Origin: Nitrososphaerota archaeon
GTDB lineage: Archaea > Thermoproteota > Nitrososphaeria > Nitrososphaerales > CADDZS01
Reading direction: 5' to 3'
DNA: 14,191 bases
Assembly: GCA_027314685.1 (NCBI GenBank)
Contig: DAHVAI010000267.1
Span: 1-14,191, forward strand
The position numbers and the translations under genes were made by a program. The notes under the pieces were generated by a model that was not told where the DNA came from, did no database searches, and worked only from the letters and a program-made list of their open reading frames with translations. This document shows, piece after piece, positions 1-8,297 of this stretch (within the stretch, counting starts at the first letter, position 1; each line of letters starts with the position of its first letter).

Positions 1-1053
1 ATCAGGTGTCCAGATAGTAGGGCTCCTTGAAACACTTCTTATTTGGTTTTCTTCACTTGCGACATAATAGCAATTCTCATCTTCTCCTAGTATGAGCGGC
101 CTAAATTTTGACCTGTCGGTGAGAGCAATCAGATAAGAATCGTTATCGTCGCAATAACCCGCAACAACTGCAAAAGGTCCGTCTAGCTTGGCTCCTCTGA
201 ACCTTGAAAGAAGTTCGATAGCAGAATGGGGTGCGTTTGCTTCGAATGGATTTGTCAGTATAGTGGCGGCGTCTTTGATAGAGAGTCCTTCGATTCTAAT
301 CAAGTGAAACAGAAGCTTGGAAATGACTTCGCTGTCGGTTCCTACATGACTCTTGTAACCATATGAATTCAGGAACTCCATGTTTGCGCCGAATGAGCTA
401 ATGTCGCCGTTGTGCACTATAGCACAATCCAGAGAAGCAAATGGATGTGACCAGATGGGAGACGACCCGGGGGAGTTTGTAGGTTGTCTTGTATGGGCAA
501 TCCACATATCCGATTCCTTAGACGCTTGGTCAATACCATACATTTTTGCAACGTCCATCGGGTACCCTACTTCCTTGTAGACTGTCAGATATCTACCGTA
601 TGAGAAAATGCGACCGTCGACGGTTCTGTCTCGTAGCAAAAGCGAGTTGATATGATCTATCTTTCGCTCAAGCTCAAGCTCATGACCCGAATATCTGAAC
701 TGGGCCGTGAGAACTCCGAACCTGGATTTGGAGTCTTTTGGCATTGTCAGCGCAGATTCCAATGGCTCCCCAAGAAATTGTGATAACTGTTCTAATATGC
801 TGGAAGCTATTTTTTCCTCCTGAACGAACGCCATCACTTTCAAAGGATTGGTGGGCGAAACATCAAATGAGGCGTAACCTGCTCCCAAATCACTGCCTCT
901 ATACTTGATGCATGAAATGGCACCAACGGCGGTCAAATTTGATACCTTGGGGGCCTTGGGCTTGCGTATCACTCCAAATACTCCACAACCATCCTTGACT
1001 ACAGGTTGACCGAACCTAGTATCGTACTGAGGAAACTCTCGATCCAAGACCAT
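1..1053 (-). CDS. Class II glutamine amidotransferase, split glutamate synthase GAT subunit (3' end missing)
   Basis: My own translation of the reverse strand gives an open frame of 351 codons that continues past the left edge. It matches the N-terminal nucleophile glutaminase domain of glutamate synthase, which frees ammonia from glutamine. Visible family marks are the nucleophile Cys23 in GCGVFG, RGSD at 52-55, HTR at 187-189, HNGD at 214-217, GTDSE at 238-242 and TDRSKFRPL at 312-320. Cys23 is internal, so a 22-residue propeptide would have to be removed, as is known for glutamate synthases. The ATG shares one base with the TGA of the upstream synthase gene (TGATG), and AGGGAG at 1060-1065 lies six bases before it, so the start is well supported and translation is probably coupled. 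The partner synthase domain is the preceding gene. The GXGXG domain of the complete enzyme is not in the window and may lie further left. A role in N-methylglutamate synthase (MgsA/GlxB-like) is an alternative. Confidence 0.88.
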   Translation of the reverse strand, partial: MVLDREFPQYDTRFGQPVVKDGCGVFGVIRKPKAPKVSNLTAVGAISCIKYRGSDLGAGYASFDVSPTNPLKVMAFVQEEKIASSILEQLSQFLGEPLESALTMPKDSKSRFGVLTAQFRYSGHELELERKIDHINSLLLRDRTVDGRIFSYGRYLTVYKEVGYPMDVAKMYGIDQASKESDMWIAHTRQPTNSPGSSPIWSHPFASLDCAIVHNGDISSFGANMEFLNSYGYKSHVGTDSEVISKLLFHLIRIEGLSIKDAATILTNPFEANAPHSAIELLSRFRGAKLDGPFAVVAGYCDDNDSYLIALTDRSKFRPLILGEDENCYYVASEENQIRSVSRSPTIWTPD

Positions 1054-3362
1054 CACGCACTCCCTGCCGGCTTCACGCCAAGCTCCTTCCTGAGTGTTGG
1101 AGCTAGGTTTACCGACCTAAGCAACTCTCTGTTACCTACAAGTGAAGAAGACATGCTGCTTACGCCAGCAGCTCCTGCTAGAAGTTTAAGCTCTTTTGTA
1201 ACTCCAACTACAAAGTTCTCCAAATGAACTGTCGATTTGGAAGGGTCGAAAATCACCTCTGAGTCTGTTTCTTCAAATCCGATTGCAGTTAGCGCCGCAG
1301 TTCCTAAGCCGACCAAATCCGCCCCTAGAGCTAGAAGTTTGAAGATATCATCTGCGCCTCGGATCGTATTTGATTCGGCAAGTATTGCAAGACCTGATCT
1401 TCTGCCCGTTGTCTTCAGAATTCTATCGAGCTGTGAGGTTGAAATCTCCAATGGAAGATCTGCCTCTGCAAGAGCTTCGTCCAATATGATTCCCGAGACA
1501 GATTGATCGAGATCTCTCGCGTTTTTCCCTATCCAATCCAGAACCGATTTTGAAGATGGGAGCCTAAGAAATATAGTCTTTGATTCAATAACGCGATGAT
1601 CGGTGAGATCGTTCGGTCCAATTGCCTTTACGCCTGCTATGGCCGATTCCGAAAGAATACGTTCAGAATATTTTGAAAAAGAACTGGGAATTTCAGCGCC
1701 AGAGTCGAACAATAGTCCCATGGAAAGTGCAGTCCTAGCGAAGATTCGCTTCACTACTTCGGGTATCGCTCCAGGTAGATGAGTGAAGAAGAATGGAGCT
1801 GATAACCGAAGACCAGTTCTAGGAACATATGTGAAAATTTCGATCTCCTCTCGATATGGATCGATGCTTGGCCTTGTTACTTGAGCGCCGTCAGAAACTA
1901 GGAAATCAGCCAGCCTCGATGGCTGTTCTATGGTTGGTGGTGAAATAGAACCCATGCTAGAGATTTCGGCTTCGGCAGGCGACTTGCCTGTTGTTCCCGC
2001 CATTTCACGAAGCATACCTAACCTGGCCTGGGTCCAGACATTGGTAGCGAAACTGGGAGATGCCTGCGTTCTGCCCTCTGTCGCGTCGGCATCAATGCCG
2101 AGTATGTCTGCAGTTTCATAGTTCATAGACCTATCTGGAATCAAAAACTGCCTCTGTCCAACAAGTTGGCTTACGTCTGATAGACCCATTTGCCGAAGAA
2201 GAAGCTTGATTTCTTCGGTCCATCCGCGCACTAGGTTTGTAAGCCATACCACTGATTTCTCAAGAGAAAGTACTTTTGGTTGCTTGTCGCTTATCTTGTT
2301 AGTAAGAACAGCTGGACAGGCCCCTAAATGACATTTGTGAACCATCAGACAGCCCAATGCTAACAAAGCACCGGTTCCAAGACTAGTAATGTCTGCGCCC
2401 AGAGCCATTAATTTCAGTGTATCTTCAGGGCAACTTACTTTCCCTGCCGAGATGACAGTGAAGCCTTCACGAAGCCCTTCGCGCCTCAAAATGGAATCGA
2501 CTGAAGCGGTAGCAAGCTCGATTGGAACTCCGACGTTGTTCTTGATAACCGAAGGTGCAGCGCCCGTCCCCGCTCCGGCCCCGTCTATTATTATCCCTGA
2601 AGCTCCCATTCGCGCGATACCGGAAGCTATGTAAGGAATGTAATTGGTCGCCCCGACTTTAACGAAAACTGGTTTCTTTGTTGCTTCCTTGAGAGCCAGA
2701 ATTCGTTGACCTAGATCTTCAATGGAATAGATATCGTGATGCGGTGCAGGTGAGATTGCATCCTTTCCAACAGGTATTCTGCGCGCTTCAGAAATGGGTT
2801 GGGTGACTTTCACTCCTGGAAGATGACCACCGATGCCCGGCTTCGCGCCTTGCCCTATCTTGATGACAACACCTTGTCCAAGGAGAAGGCTAGAAATGTC
2901 CACTCCAAATCTGGCAGATGCCCATTGTACCATTATTCTCTTGCACTCAGCGACTTCTTTTTGCACTCCTCCTTCGCCGGTACCAGCCATTATCTCCGTA
3001 GCATCAGCCGCCATTGCTATAGCTATGTTCGGGACTCCAGACAAAGCACCAAAAGACATGTCTCCAAGATACAACGGGGCTGATAGCATCAAGTCTGATC
3101 CACTAGAGAACCGGACTCTGGTGTTTACCAAAGATGTTTCCACATTAGACTTGTCTGAGAATTTCAGGCGGAGTTGGTCCAGTGCGCGACCTGTTCTTTC
3201 CGAGTCAGGAAGCAAAAGTTCGCTGGTCGCGTGACCAGTTTGGGAGAGCTCGCGTATGTGGCTTATCTTCCACTTGGTCCAGAATTCCCTGGATCTGGAT
3301 TGTGGAATTGGCATGTATGTAGAGAGTTCTATTTTTTTCCTGACACCGGTCAACGTTTCCAA
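1053..3362 (-). CDS. Glutamate synthase FMN/[3Fe-4S] domain protein with a degenerate second barrel
   Basis: Residues about 70-410 match the FMN-binding synthase barrel of glutamate synthase, which reductively joins ammonia to 2-oxoglutarate. Visible marks are SAPLYLGDMSFGALS (94-108), the GTGEGG loop (127-132), GQGAKPGIGGH (170-180), PHHDIYSIEDL (207-217), DGAGAGTGAAP (260-270) and the [3Fe-4S] ligands C338-x5-C344-x4-C349. The usual stand-alone archaeal FMN protein is near 500 residues, and this one is 769. After a linker at about 430-500, residues 500-750 repeat the barrel in decayed form: LSAPFFF (519-525), LLALGADLVGLGTAAL (676-691) and LVGNREL (741-747) parallel LSAPLYL, LMALGADITSLGTGAL and LVGQRQF. 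The repeat lacks the cysteines and the flavin and glycine loops. The start used is TTG at 3362; the first ATG is codon 17, at 3314. The gene overlaps the amidotransferase gene by one base and is divergent from trpE. Confidence 0.88.
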   Translation of the reverse strand: METLTGVRKKIELSTYMPIPQSRSREFWTKWKISHIRELSQTGHATSELLLPDSERTGRALDQLRLKFSDKSNVETSLVNTRVRFSSGSDLMLSAPLYLGDMSFGALSGVPNIAIAMAADATEIMAGTGEGGVQKEVAECKRIMVQWASARFGVDISSLLLGQGVVIKIGQGAKPGIGGHLPGVKVTQPISEARRIPVGKDAISPAPHHDIYSIEDLGQRILALKEATKKPVFVKVGATNYIPYIASGIARMGASGIIIDGAGAGTGAAPSVIKNNVGVPIELATASVDSILRREGLREGFTVISAGKVSCPEDTLKLMALGADITSLGTGALLALGCLMVHKCHLGACPAVLTNKISDKQPKVLSLEKSVVWLTNLVRGWTEEIKLLLRQMGLSDVSQLVGQRQFLIPDRSMNYETADILGIDADATEGRTQASPSFATNVWTQARLGMLREMAGTTGKSPAEAEISSMGSISPPTIEQPSRLADFLVSDGAQVTRPSIDPYREEIEIFTYVPRTGLRLSAPFFFTHLPGAIPEVVKRIFARTALSMGLLFDSGAEIPSSFSKYSERILSESAIAGVKAIGPNDLTDHRVIESKTIFLRLPSSKSVLDWIGKNARDLDQSVSGIILDEALAEADLPLEISTSQLDRILKTTGRRSGLAILAESNTIRGADDIFKLLALGADLVGLGTAALTAIGFEETDSEVIFDPSKSTVHLENFVVGVTKELKLLAGAAGVSSMSSSLVGNRELLRSVNLAPTLRKELGVKPAGSA

Positions 3363-3703
3363 AGAGATTCAAAATCACACTCGAAATTGCTAACTCGCTA
3401 ACTAGTTAGGTGGCTCCGACTGAACGCCTATAGGACACCAAAAAGGCACGATAAAAGCCACGATGAGTTCTACAATCTCAATATACAAATTTAATATTTC
3501 CTGCAAGGCTTGGGAATTTTTTCATCAGGATGATTCGTCTACGGCATCAGTTATTATTGCCGTGAAAGGTTTGCAAAGGGAGGAGCCCAATCGGACGCGC
3601 CATGGACTCGAAAATGACTCTCTGGAGTATCTACTGGCGATGAACGGAATTCTTTTAACAGCTATGCCGCACAACTTGTTTTGAGCTTGCATGAGGCGAA
3701 CTG
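3363..3703. promoter_or_regulatory. Divergent control region between the glutamate synthase-like genes and the trp operon
   Basis: These 341 bases separate two divergent transcription units and carry no convincing gene. Seen directly are a perfect 12-base palindrome CTAACTAGTTAG (3398-3409) with a nearby half copy GCTAACTC (3389-3396), an 8-base palindrome CCTATAGG (3427-3434), and an AT-rich block at 3482-3499 that contains AATTTAATATTT. On the minus strand CTTTTATCG around 3448-3456 could serve as a TATA box for the synthase gene. On the plus strand TCTTTTAACA (3651-3660) lies at a plausible distance before the trpE GTG. None of these is a strong consensus box, so promoter placement is inference. 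Confidence 0.4.
3398..3409. repeat. Perfect 12-bp palindrome, possible operator
   Basis: CTAACTAGTTAG reads the same on both strands. A further GCTAACT at 3389-3395 repeats the left arm, giving the run GCTAACTCGCTAACTAG. It lies 36 bases upstream of the TTG of the synthase gene, between the two divergent units, which is where a dimeric repressor could bind. The operator role is inferred from symmetry and position only. Confidence 0.35.
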
Positions 3704-5143
3704 GTGACTCTTTTTGGCAATCGTTACTTCGAATCGATTGCTCGCATTTCTAAACTAGATATTAAAATATCTGAAATTCAACTAGACCGGCCTGCTCTAT
3801 CCACATTTGAATGTCTGAGGAAATCTCACGAATATTCGTGTATTCTTGAATCTGCAATAGGCGACGAGCGGCTAGCCGAATATTCGATAATCGTCTTTGA
3901 TCCCTTCTGTGTTGTAACTTCTGCATTAGGAAAAGTCACAATCGAGGATCGAAGAGAGACCAGGACTTTCAAGTTCAGAAGCGACGATCCATTATCCGAG
4001 ATAAAAAAGATAGTCAAATCATTCCAAATCAGTAATAATGAATTCAGATTTCTTGGCGGAGCAGTGGGGTATGTTGGATTTGAGGCTGTAAGATACTGGG
4101 AGGCCGGCATTTTCAATAGCAAAAAGAAGAAACTAGCATATCCTGATTTGATGTTCTGCTTGTATGAAGAGGGTGTGATATACGACCACCAGAAGAAGAA
4201 GGAATACTACTTCCATTCAAATCGAACGCCAAGCAGGAAGAATGAAATCGAATCGATATCTACCGAAGGCTCAGATGAAGAAAGCCGATTTCGAGTTTCC
4301 AAATTCAAGACAGACGTAACTAGAAAAAGATTTGAAAACTCGGTACGTAAGGCAAAGGAGTTCATCAGAAATGGTGATATCTTCCAAGTCGTTCTTTCTA
4401 AGAAATTCAAATTCAGATATCATGGCGATCTCTTATCGTTTTATTCCGAGCTTCGGAAACTCAATCCTTCACCATACATGTATTTTCTTGATTTCGGCCC
4501 AAATAAAATCGTGGGATCGAGCCCTGAAATGCTTGTAAGAGTAGAACGCGGGGTTGTAGAGACTTTTCCTATAGCCGGCACTCGGCCCCGAACCCATGAT
4601 AAGACAGAAAACGAGAGACTGAAGAATGAATTGCTGAGCGATCCCAAAGAGCTGGCAGAGCATGTCATGCTCGTCGATCTTGCTAGAAACGACGTCGGCC
4701 GTGTTTCCAAGTATGGAACAGTTTCTGTTCCTGAATTCATGCGGGTTAAGGAATTTTCTCACGTGCAGCACATAGTATCCAGGGTCGTTGGAAATCTTAG
4801 AAATGATGCAGATTGCTTTGATGCGCTCAGATCAATCTTTCCTGCAGGCACGGTTTCTGGGGCGCCAAAAATAAGAGCGATGCAGATCATAGATGAGCTT
4901 GAAACAGATGGCCGAGGTCCATACGCGGGTTGTGTTGGCTACTTTTCATTCAATGGGAACATGGACTCCGCGATCACTATCAGGACCTTGATTACGCATA
5001 ACAACGAAGCCTACGTACAGGTCGGTGCAGGTATTGTAGCAGATTCAGACCCTCGAACGGAATGGTTCGAGACTGAACACAAAGCCAAAGCTCTGTTTAG
5101 GGCCATTGAGCTTGCTTCAAGTGAGGGTAAGAGAAAAGAATGA
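3704..5143 (+). CDS. trpE: Anthranilate synthase component I
   Basis: Converts chorismate to anthranilate using ammonia supplied by TrpG, the first committed step of tryptophan synthesis. The 479-residue length is normal for the family. The chorismate-binding core shows PSPYMYFL (255-262), GSSPEML (271-277), PIAGTRPR (289-296), SDPKELAEHVMLVDLARND (312-330), FPAGTVSGAPK (379-389) and GAGIVADSDP (441-450). The N-terminal ILES (47-50) with a serine ten residues further on corresponds to the LLES-type tryptophan-binding site, so feedback inhibition is probably retained. GTG at 3704 is the first possible start after an in-frame stop at 3692, and there is no nearby ATG in frame. A slightly later start cannot be excluded, because the first 25 or so residues are poorly conserved. 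The last four bases overlap trpG as ATGA. Confidence 0.96.
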   Translation: MTLFGNRYFESIARISKLDIKISEIQLDRPALSTFECLRKSHEYSCILESAIGDERLAEYSIIVFDPFCVVTSALGKVTIEDRRETRTFKFRSDDPLSEIKKIVKSFQISNNEFRFLGGAVGYVGFEAVRYWEAGIFNSKKKKLAYPDLMFCLYEEGVIYDHQKKKEYYFHSNRTPSRKNEIESISTEGSDEESRFRVSKFKTDVTRKRFENSVRKAKEFIRNGDIFQVVLSKKFKFRYHGDLLSFYSELRKLNPSPYMYFLDFGPNKIVGSSPEMLVRVERGVVETFPIAGTRPRTHDKTENERLKNELLSDPKELAEHVMLVDLARNDVGRVSKYGTVSVPEFMRVKEFSHVQHIVSRVVGNLRNDADCFDALRSIFPAGTVSGAPKIRAMQIIDELETDGRGPYAGCVGYFSFNGNMDSAITIRTLITHNNEAYVQVGAGIVADSDPRTEWFETEHKAKALFRAIELASSEGKRKE

Positions 5144-5724
5144 AAGTATTGTTGATTGACAATTACGACTCGTTCGTTTACAACTTGGCACAGTACGTTG
5201 GAGAACAAGGCGGCAACCCTGAAGTTTTCCGCAATGATGCAATATCTGTCGAATCTATAAAGTCAAACCTCAAACCCGACGCAATCATAATCTCACCAGG
5301 GCCGGGAAATCCGTCGAACCCAAAGGATTTTGGCGTTTGCGGTGAGGTCTTGAAAATATTGAGCCCCAAAGTCCCAACTCTCGGCGTATGTTTCGGTCAC
5401 CAGGGTATTGGCTATGTCTATGGCGCGAAGATTGGGCGAGCAAAGAATCTTAGGCATGGCAAGACAAGTTTGATAGAACACGATGGAAAGAACTTGTTCA
5501 AAGGATTACCCACACCTATTGAGGGAACAAGATATCATTCGCTTGTAATAAGAAAGAACACAGTTCCAGCCGCACTTAAAGTAACAGCTGTCTCAATGGA
5601 CGACCACGAAATCATGGGGATCCAACATAACGATTTTCCGATTTTTGGTGTCCAGTTTCATCCTGAATCTATCAAAACGACTACTGGATCCAGCATAATC
5701 AAGAACTTCTTGGACATGGTATGA
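5140..5724 (+). CDS. trpG: Anthranilate synthase component II (glutamine amidotransferase)
   Basis: Class I glutamine amidotransferase that hydrolyses glutamine and passes ammonia to TrpE. At 194 residues it is a stand-alone TrpG, not fused to TrpD as in Escherichia coli. The start LLIDNYDSFVYNLAQY (4-19), oxyanion segment SPGPGNP (52-58), nucleophile Cys84 in GVCFGHQ and catalytic pair His174/Glu176 in QFHPES are all present. It could also serve as PabA for folate-type synthesis, but its position directly behind trpE makes tryptophan synthesis the main role. It is the only trp gene here with an unambiguous ATG start. GAGGGT at 5123-5128 is a weak, rather distant ribosome binding site. The ATG overlaps the trpE stop by four bases, so translation is probably coupled. 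Confidence 0.96.
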   Translation: MKVLLIDNYDSFVYNLAQYVGEQGGNPEVFRNDAISVESIKSNLKPDAIIISPGPGNPSNPKDFGVCGEVLKILSPKVPTLGVCFGHQGIGYVYGAKIGRAKNLRHGKTSLIEHDGKNLFKGLPTPIEGTRYHSLVIRKNTVPAALKVTAVSMDDHEIMGIQHNDFPIFGVQFHPESIKTTTGSSIIKNFLDMV

Positions 5725-5725
5725 T

Positions 5726-6796
5726 TTGGCCTATATCAAAGAAGCTATTTCCAAGGTTGTATCTCTGCAGAATCTCACAGCAGAAGAAGCCACAAAAACG
5801 ATGTACGAGCTGATCGACGGGTCTGCTTCACCGCCACAGATAGCATCTCTTCTGACCGCACTTCGGATGAAGGGTGAGACTGTGGACGAGATCGCAGCCT
5901 TTGCCAGTGTAATGAGGGAGCAGGCAACAAAAATCAGACCCAGAGTCAGCGGTAGACTAACGGACACTTGCGGGACCGGTGGCGACCTTATGAAAACTTT
6001 CAACATTAGCACAATCTCGGCGCTTGTAGTAGCAGGTGCGGGTGCTCCTGTAGCAAAGCATGGGAATCGGTCAGTAACTAGCAAGTGTGGCAGTGCTGAT
6101 TTGCTTGAAAAACTAGGCGTCAACATCACTGCTGGACCCGAGCTCGTTCAGAAATCGATAGAGCAGGTTGGAATCGGATTTCTGTTCGCACAAGTATTTC
6201 ATTCAGCCACGAAGAATGTTTCCTTTCCAAGGAGAGAAATAGGGATTAGAACAATCTTTAATCTGCTCGGGCCGCTAACCAATCCTGCAGGGGCCAAGGT
6301 ACAGTTAGTGGGAGTGTATGATGACAGTCTGGTGCTAAAAATGGCAAAGGTTCTCGCTAAGATTGGAACTGAAGACGCTATGATTGTGCACGGCCATGGG
6401 GGCTTGGACGAAGTATCTCTTGCCGGTCAGACGCACGCAGCCAGGATTCGAAACGGAGAAATCCTTGAAGAGGTACTGACTCCAGATTCCTTTGGGTTGC
6501 CTCTTGTAGAGTTCAAAGATGTGACAGCCCCTGAGAACCCGGAGGACTATCCAATAACGACTGTCAAAATATTGAGCGGATCAAGAGATGCACGGGAGCG
6601 CGCCGTGCGAAATATGGTTCTCGCGAACGCTTCAACTGCACTGGCAGTAGCTGGCAAAGTCAGTAATTACACTGAAGGCGTGGAAATGGCGAGGCAGTCT
6701 CTGGATTCTGGAGGTGCGTTCAGGAAACTACGAGAGTTAGTAAAGTTGTCAGGTGGCGACACCGAGAAGACGGAAAAATTCGCCAAAGTCCTTTGA
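5726..6796 (+). CDS. trpD: Anthranilate phosphoribosyltransferase
   Basis: Transfers the phosphoribosyl group of PRPP to anthranilate, the second pathway step. The 356-residue protein has the family marks in order: DTCGTGGD for PRPP binding (80-87), NISTIS (93-98), KHGNRS (111-116), RREIGIRTIFNLLGPLTNPA (169-188, including the anthranilate-contacting arginine) and HGHGGLDEVS with the metal-binding D228-E229 (222-231). It starts with TTG at 5726, one base after the trpG stop. An ATG at 5721 is in another frame, so TTG is the only close start. The C-terminal end overlaps the first possible trpC start by four bases. Confidence 0.95.
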   Translation: MAYIKEAISKVVSLQNLTAEEATKTMYELIDGSASPPQIASLLTALRMKGETVDEIAAFASVMREQATKIRPRVSGRLTDTCGTGGDLMKTFNISTISALVVAGAGAPVAKHGNRSVTSKCGSADLLEKLGVNITAGPELVQKSIEQVGIGFLFAQVFHSATKNVSFPRREIGIRTIFNLLGPLTNPAGAKVQLVGVYDDSLVLKMAKVLAKIGTEDAMIVHGHGGLDEVSLAGQTHAARIRNGEILEEVLTPDSFGLPLVEFKDVTAPENPEDYPITTVKILSGSRDARERAVRNMVLANASTALAVAGKVSNYTEGVEMARQSLDSGGAFRKLRELVKLSGGDTEKTEKFAKVL

Positions 6797-6800
6797 GGAG
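6795..6800 (+). promoter_or_regulatory. Ribosome binding site deciding the trpC start
   Basis: GAGGAG overlaps the trpD stop codon and is spaced seven bases from the TTG at 6808. It is the strongest Shine-Dalgarno-like match in the operon. It would lie inside the coding region if trpC began at 6793, so it supports the later start. Confidence 0.55.
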
Positions 6801-6807
6801 TAAACAC

Positions 6808-7644
6808 TTGAAGACACTTGAGGCCTTGACGACCGACGCTTTGCTTACAGTAGAATCGGGCTTCTACGATTCTCCAGAAACGCCGTCATCTCTTGCAGCA
6901 ACGGGGAAAAGTCTGGTAGATGTAGTCTCTGAAAACAGGGGACGCGCTCTCGTCTGCGAGGTAAAATTTGCATCTCCATCTGCGGGAGACATTCGGGGCA
7001 AAGGTCTTCCTGCGGAGATAGCCAAAGAAATGGAAGCTGGAGGGGCTATGGCACTTTCAGTACTGACTGAACCAAAGAACTTCAAAGGGTCTGTTTCAAA
7101 TCTGATTTCCGTTAGGTCTGTCACATCATTACCGATAATAATGAAGGATATTGTTGTTTCTAAAGAACAAATCATAGCAGCTAGACGCCTTGGAGCAAGC
7201 GCTGTCCTGTTGATCGAGGAAATCTTCACTCGGAAACAAACGAAAGGAGGGCTTTCGTTGAATGAAGCGGTCAACGTAGCCAGGGATTGTGGCGTAAACT
7301 CTATCGTTGAGACCCATACGAAGGTTGGGTTGGAAATTGTCTCAAAAGTGGATTGCGACATAATCGGACTCAATAATCGCGACTTGAATACTTTCAAGAC
7401 GAATATCGAAACTACCGTGGATTTGCTCAATGGATTCGTACCCAGGAGGAGCGGCAATCGACCTTTGCCACTGATAATGAGTGAGAGTGGCTATGAGAGC
7501 CCAGAAGATATTCTCAAGCTCAAGGAAAGAGTCAGCTTGAATGGCTCTTTGCAACCAGACGCTTTCTTGATTGGAACATCCATCATGAAATCAGATAACA
7601 TAAGAGAAAAGGTACAGAGTTTCACAAGGGTCTTGCTAAGTTGA
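6808..7644 (+). CDS. trpC: Indole-3-glycerol phosphate synthase
   Basis: Closes the indole ring by decarboxylating and cyclising carboxyphenylaminodeoxyribulose phosphate. Numbered from the chosen start, the TIM-barrel motifs are CEVKFASPSAG (50-60; Glu51 and Lys53 catalytic), MKD with Lys113, VETH with Glu168, GLNNRDL (187-193), SESGY (225-229) and FLIGTSIM (253-260). A TTG at 6793 would overlap the trpD stop as TTGA and add five residues. I prefer the TTG at 6808 because GAGGAG at 6795-6800, a strong ribosome binding site, sits seven bases before it. The gene is separate from trpF, unlike the fused E. coli version. Its end overlaps trpF as TTGA. Confidence 0.94.
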   Translation: MKTLEALTTDALLTVESGFYDSPETPSSLAATGKSLVDVVSENRGRALVCEVKFASPSAGDIRGKGLPAEIAKEMEAGGAMALSVLTEPKNFKGSVSNLISVRSVTSLPIIMKDIVVSKEQIIAARRLGASAVLLIEEIFTRKQTKGGLSLNEAVNVARDCGVNSIVETHTKVGLEIVSKVDCDIIGLNNRDLNTFKTNIETTVDLLNGFVPRRSGNRPLPLIMSESGYESPEDILKLKERVSLNGSLQPDAFLIGTSIMKSDNIREKVQSFTRVLLS

Positions 7645-8297
7645 AAGTCAGAGTAAAGATCTGCGGACTGACTAGAATGAATGATGTAGCAGCTGCTATC
7701 GCGGCCGGTGCAGATTCGCTCGGCTTCGTGTCTGGCTACCCGGACTCTCCCAGAAATTTGTCATTTAAGAAGTTGAGAAAAATTATGTTGAATATTCCAC
7801 CTTTTGTGAGTTCTGTGGTGGTGACTCCGACTTCGAACAAAGATATCAAGAAGATACTTTCGCTCGCGCCTAGCTACCTCCAAACGTATGGCGGTCTAGA
7901 ATGGCCGCAAGAGGTACTTTGTCAGAATGTAATCCAAACTGTTAGACCCCTGGGTGATGCTAGTACCGTAGTTGACAAAGCAATTTATCTGGCCAAAAGA
8001 AGTAAAGCAATCCTTTTCGATGGTTCATTGACTTCAAAGTATTCGAAGGCTGACTATGTGCAGAGCAGAGTAACTTTGGAAGATAGCTGGAAAACAGCTC
8101 GACTTGTCAACAAAGCATTGGGAAGGACTCCGCTCATCCTCGGTGGAGGTTTAACAGCAGATAATGTCGAGCGGGCGATAAGGTTTGTTAGGCCATACGC
8201 TGTGGATGTTTCTAGCGGCGTCGAGAGCTCGCCCGGATTAAAGGACAAAGACAAGATCTTTAGGTTTGTAAGGAATGCAAGGAAAACTACCAAGTGA
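7641..8297 (+). CDS. trpF: Phosphoribosylanthranilate isomerase
   Basis: Catalyses the Amadori rearrangement of phosphoribosylanthranilate, the step before TrpC. It is 218 residues, near the family norm. KICGLTR at 6-12 contains the catalytic Cys8, Asp127 in LFDGS fits the catalytic aspartate, and [10 protein letters not shown] (167-176) followed by [15 protein letters not shown] (188-202) forms the phosphate-binding end of the barrel. The usual VQLHG segment reads LQTYGG at 80-85, and the usual D...GGTGK loop is degenerate ([12 protein letters not shown]), so this is a diverged member. The start is TTG at 7641, overlapping the trpC stop as TTGA. The next possible starts would cut into the first beta strand and remove the catalytic cysteine region. 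Its end overlaps trpB as GTGA. Confidence 0.92.
   Translation: MKVRVKICGLTRMNDVAAAIAAGADSLGFVSGYPDSPRNLSFKKLRKIMLNIPPFVSSVVVTPTSNKDIKKILSLAPSYLQTYGGLEWPQEVLCQNVIQTVRPLGDASTVVDKAIYLAKRSKAILFDGSLTSKYSKADYVQSRVTLEDSWKTARLVNKALGRTPLILGGGLTADNVERAIRFVRPYAVDVSSGVESSPGLKDKDKIFRFVRNARKTTK

Noticed and set aside
2833..3234. 133-residue plus-strand frame opposite the synthase gene (with other frames at 1006-1227, 1237-1506, 2389-2634)
   Set aside because: These lie opposite a strongly conserved coding sequence, show no family motif and have composition typical of antisense shadows.
3463..3684. 73-residue plus-strand frame before trpE, considered as a trp leader peptide
   Set aside because: It has a single tryptophan, no tandem Trp codons, no attenuator-like hairpin with a T run before trpE, and no protein-like pattern. 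Most likely a chance frame in the control region.
6864..7457. 197-residue minus-strand frame opposite trpC
   Set aside because: Its long open stretch mirrors the conserved trpC barrel. It has no recognisable motif and no promoter.
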